A stretch of 64,000 nucleotides of DNA from Pseudanabaena mucicola FACHB-723 (lineage in GTDB: Bacteria > Cyanobacteriota > Cyanobacteriia > Pseudanabaenales > Pseudanabaenaceae): positions 1-64,000 of the forward strand of contig NZ_JACJQB010000006.1 of NCBI RefSeq assembly GCF_014696385.1, given 5' to 3'. Shown in pieces: positions 62,479 to 64,000 of this stretch. A program made the position numbers and the translations under genes. The notes under the pieces are model-generated. The model made no database searches. It was not told where the DNA came from and was given only the letters and a program-made list of their open reading frames with translations. The first letter of the stretch is position 1. Each line of letters begins with the position of its first letter.

Positions 62479-63045
62479 ATGATTGCCACACCAAAATTTG
62501 ATTACATAACTCCCGACGAATATCTCGCAATGGAAGAGCAAAGTGATATTAAACACGAATATATCGATGGATATGTTTATGCAATGGCTGGCGCAAACGA
62601 TCCTCACGTTACGATCGCCTTAAACATGGCTTTTTTAATTCGCAACCATTTACGCGGCTCTAATTGCCGCATCTATATGTCTGACATGAAAGCGAGAATA
62701 GATTTATTAAACCGCTTTTATTATCCAGATGTGATGGTGACTTGCGATCCTAGGGATACCCAATCGCAAAATCAAAAGAGATACCCTAAACTAATTATTG
62801 AAGTTCTATCCAAATCCACTGAAGGTTTTGATCGCGGTGACAAATTTGCTGATTATCAACAAATAGAAACTCTAGAAGAATACGTTCTCGTCAACACCAA
62901 ACGTCAACGCCTTGATTGTTTCTGCCGCAATCAAGAAGGACTTTGGGTGTTAAGGTCATACTCTGGTGAGCAAGACAATTTCCAATTGTCGAGCATCAAT
63001 TTTGAAGGAAAATTTGCCGATCTTTACGAAGATGTCACATTCTAG
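62479..63045 (+). CDS. Uma2 family protein, second copy
   Basis: A 188-residue member of the same family but not close in sequence to the first: DYITPDEYLAMEEQSDIKHE at the start, FYYPDVMVTCDPRD (Asp), KLIIEVLSKSTEGFDRGDKF (E-x-V-x-S) and YQQIETLEEYVLVNTKRQR. Lacks the coiled tail. Probably fully coding. Seventy-two bases separate it from the first copy. Confidence 0.88.
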   Translation: MIATPKFDYITPDEYLAMEEQSDIKHEYIDGYVYAMAGANDPHVTIALNMAFLIRNHLRGSNCRIYMSDMKARIDLLNRFYYPDVMVTCDPRDTQSQNQKRYPKLIIEVLSKSTEGFDRGDKFADYQQIETLEEYVLVNTKRQRLDCFCRNQEGLWVLRSYSGEQDNFQLSSINFEGKFADLYEDVTF

Positions 63046-63047
63046 CA

Positions 63048-63146
63048 AAAGCGATCGCATGTAATACTAGCTAGCTAGGATACCTTTGGGGTTAGCTGAT
63101 GCTACAAATGGCAAAGTTGCGATCACAGGGTATTTCTGAGGAGTAA
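63048..63146 (+). pseudogene. Internally deleted Uma2 gene remnant
   Basis: The leader after GCGATCGC (TAATACTAGCTAGCTAGGAT, then GATACCTTTGG) is similar to that of the first Uma2 gene (61650-61701, TAATACCAACCAGATAGCTA, AGATACTTTTGAGG). It is followed by ATGCTACAAAT, like the start ATGCTCCAAAT, and then directly by GGCAAAGTTGCGATC, like the 3' end. The frame from 63099 reads MLQMAKLRSQGISEE then stops. So the front and the back are kept and the middle is gone. Confidence 0.6.
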
Positions 63147-63193
63147 AACGTCAAGATGTAAAATAGGGCTAGATCAAATCGTGAAAAAAATCT

Positions 63194-64000
63194 ATGCCCG
63201 TACCCGTAGAACAGTTACTTAACTCCGAAATCCTCAAACCTGCCCGTTATCTCGGTAATGAGTTTGGTGCAGTGCATAAGCCTTGGGATCAGGCGATCGT
63301 GCGCTGGTCGCTCACCTATCCTGAAATCTACGAAGTGGGCGCGTCCAACTTGGGGCATATTATTCTTTACAGCATTATTAACTCTAAAGACGGGCAGCTA
63401 TGCGATCGCGCTTATCTCCCTGCACCTGACCTCTCGACAAAGTTGCGCGAAACCAAGACTGATTTATTTGCGGTAGAGTCCAAGCGATCGCTACGGGAAT
63501 TTGACATTTTGGGCTTTAGCCTTAGCTATGAGCTAGGCGCGACTAATGTATTAGAAATGTTTGATCTTGCTAATATTCCGATGACATGGCGCGAACGCAG
63601 TGAATTAAGTATTGAGGAATGTCCGCTAATCTTTGCAGGGGGGCAGACAGCGACTTCTAATCCTGAACCCTATGCGGACTTTTTTGATTTCTTTGCTCTT
63701 GGTGATGGGGAAGAGTTATTACCTGAAATTGGCGAAGTTCTCAAAGCTGCCAAACTCGCAGGTAAAACTCGCCGCGAAACTCTACTCTATCTTGCCAATG
63801 AGGTAAATGGAGTTTATGTCCCTGAATTTTATGATATGGATGAGAAAACAGGTGCAATTACTCCCAATCGTAGTGATGTATCGCCCCGCGCCCTGCGCCG
63901 TGTTGCCACACCGATGCCAGAGCATAGCATTGGCTTAGTTCCCTTAGTGGAAACTGTGCACGATCGCCTCACTATCGAAATTCGGCGCGGATGTACTCGC
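63194..64000 (+). CDS. B12-binding/radical SAM protein, TIGR03960-like, partial at window end
   Basis: The first 269 residues of a gene running off the window. Residues about 15-200 hold a cobalamin-binding-like Rossmann domain (PARYLGNEFGAVHKPWDQAI, IYEVGASNLGHIILYSIIN, GFSLSYELGATNVLEM, IFAGGQTATSNPEPYADFFD). The last residues (TIEIRRGCTR) are the start of the radical SAM CxxxCxxC site. Family name from pattern; TIGR03960 proteins are conserved in cyanobacteria, with unknown reaction. Start ATG 63194. Confidence 0.85.
   Translation, partial: MPVPVEQLLNSEILKPARYLGNEFGAVHKPWDQAIVRWSLTYPEIYEVGASNLGHIILYSIINSKDGQLCDRAYLPAPDLSTKLRETKTDLFAVESKRSLREFDILGFSLSYELGATNVLEMFDLANIPMTWRERSELSIEECPLIFAGGQTATSNPEPYADFFDFFALGDGEELLPEIGEVLKAAKLAGKTRRETLLYLANEVNGVYVPEFYDMDEKTGAITPNRSDVSPRALRRVATPMPEHSIGLVPLVETVHDRLTIEIRRGCTR

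Noticed and set aside
1-64000. CRISPR arrays, tRNA or rRNA genes
   Set aside because: No regularly spaced direct repeats and no tRNA-like or rRNA stretches were recognised on reading; short RNAs could have been missed.

Overview
This window looks like chromosome from a filamentous or unicellular cyanobacterium. The HIP1 octamer GCGATCGC recurs throughout, and there are cyanobacteria-specific genes: the Rubisco assembly chaperone raf1, Mg-chelatase chlD, nblB-type HEAT protein, kaiB/kaiC relatives, ycf33/DUF751 and a DUF3119 gene. The overall style (many hairpin repeats, HIP1, gene content) suggests a Pseudanabaena-like lineage, but that placement is inference. No rRNA, tRNA or CRISPR array was seen.

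Layout. 1-370: 3' tail of a transposase gene and its right IS end. 371-3388: two ABC-2-type ATPases around an unrecognised gene. 3432-5877: cimA and tatC. 6251-13009: a secreted small protein, GH57 enzyme, small heat-shock protein, PmbA/TldE-like protein and a UvrD-type helicase. 13057-14310: ExbB/TolQ-like channel protein, rbfA, ycf33. 14503-20684: M28 peptidase, acetyltransferase, two tandem VWA proteins, a small conserved protein and the Rqc2/NFACT protein. 20734-25063: kaiB-kaiC homologues of the kai2 type, divergent from a hybrid kinase whose GAF domain has a bilin-type Cys-His. 25098-28820: NlpC/P60 protein, an ECF-sigma-like gene with a single-pass SPOR-like partner, and small membrane proteins. 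29029-42841: prmA, agmatine deiminase, Hsp70-like, GT2-TPR, DUF2459, chlD, sigF, pentapeptide protein, phosphoesterase, raf1 and mnmE. 43097-48493: a LOV-containing hybrid kinase with HPt, a REC-GGDEF diguanylate cyclase and cbiC. 48581-50506: DUF3119, nblB-like and a peptidoglycan-binding protein. 50641-55615: an accessory island with a decayed YefM/YoeB pair, DUF2283 and HicB-like genes, VapBC, and a two-gene helicase/DUF2290 unit. 55704-64000: CNB protein, MFS/HEAT membrane protein, PD-(D/E)XK nuclease, gltX, two Uma2 genes plus an Uma2 remnant, and the start of a B12-binding radical SAM gene.

The most interesting points are: (1) an approximately 90-bp palindromic repeat present as in-frame protein-coding insertions in both mnmE and a UvrD-type helicase; (2) a helicase with a degenerate NERD-like N-terminus overlapping a DUF2290 gene inside a toxin-antitoxin island, a candidate defence module; (3) two photoreceptor-type hybrid kinases (cyanobacteriochrome-like GAF and LOV), one divergent from kaiC2B2 and one next to a diguanylate cyclase; (4) small MITE-like elements sharing ends with the transposase at the left edge; (5) a set of intergenic hairpins with similar GCG-rich cores but locus-specific arms; (6) fresh gene decay, with an amber codon inside a yefM antitoxin and an internally deleted Uma2 gene. 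All family assignments come from reading motifs by eye; no database search was run.
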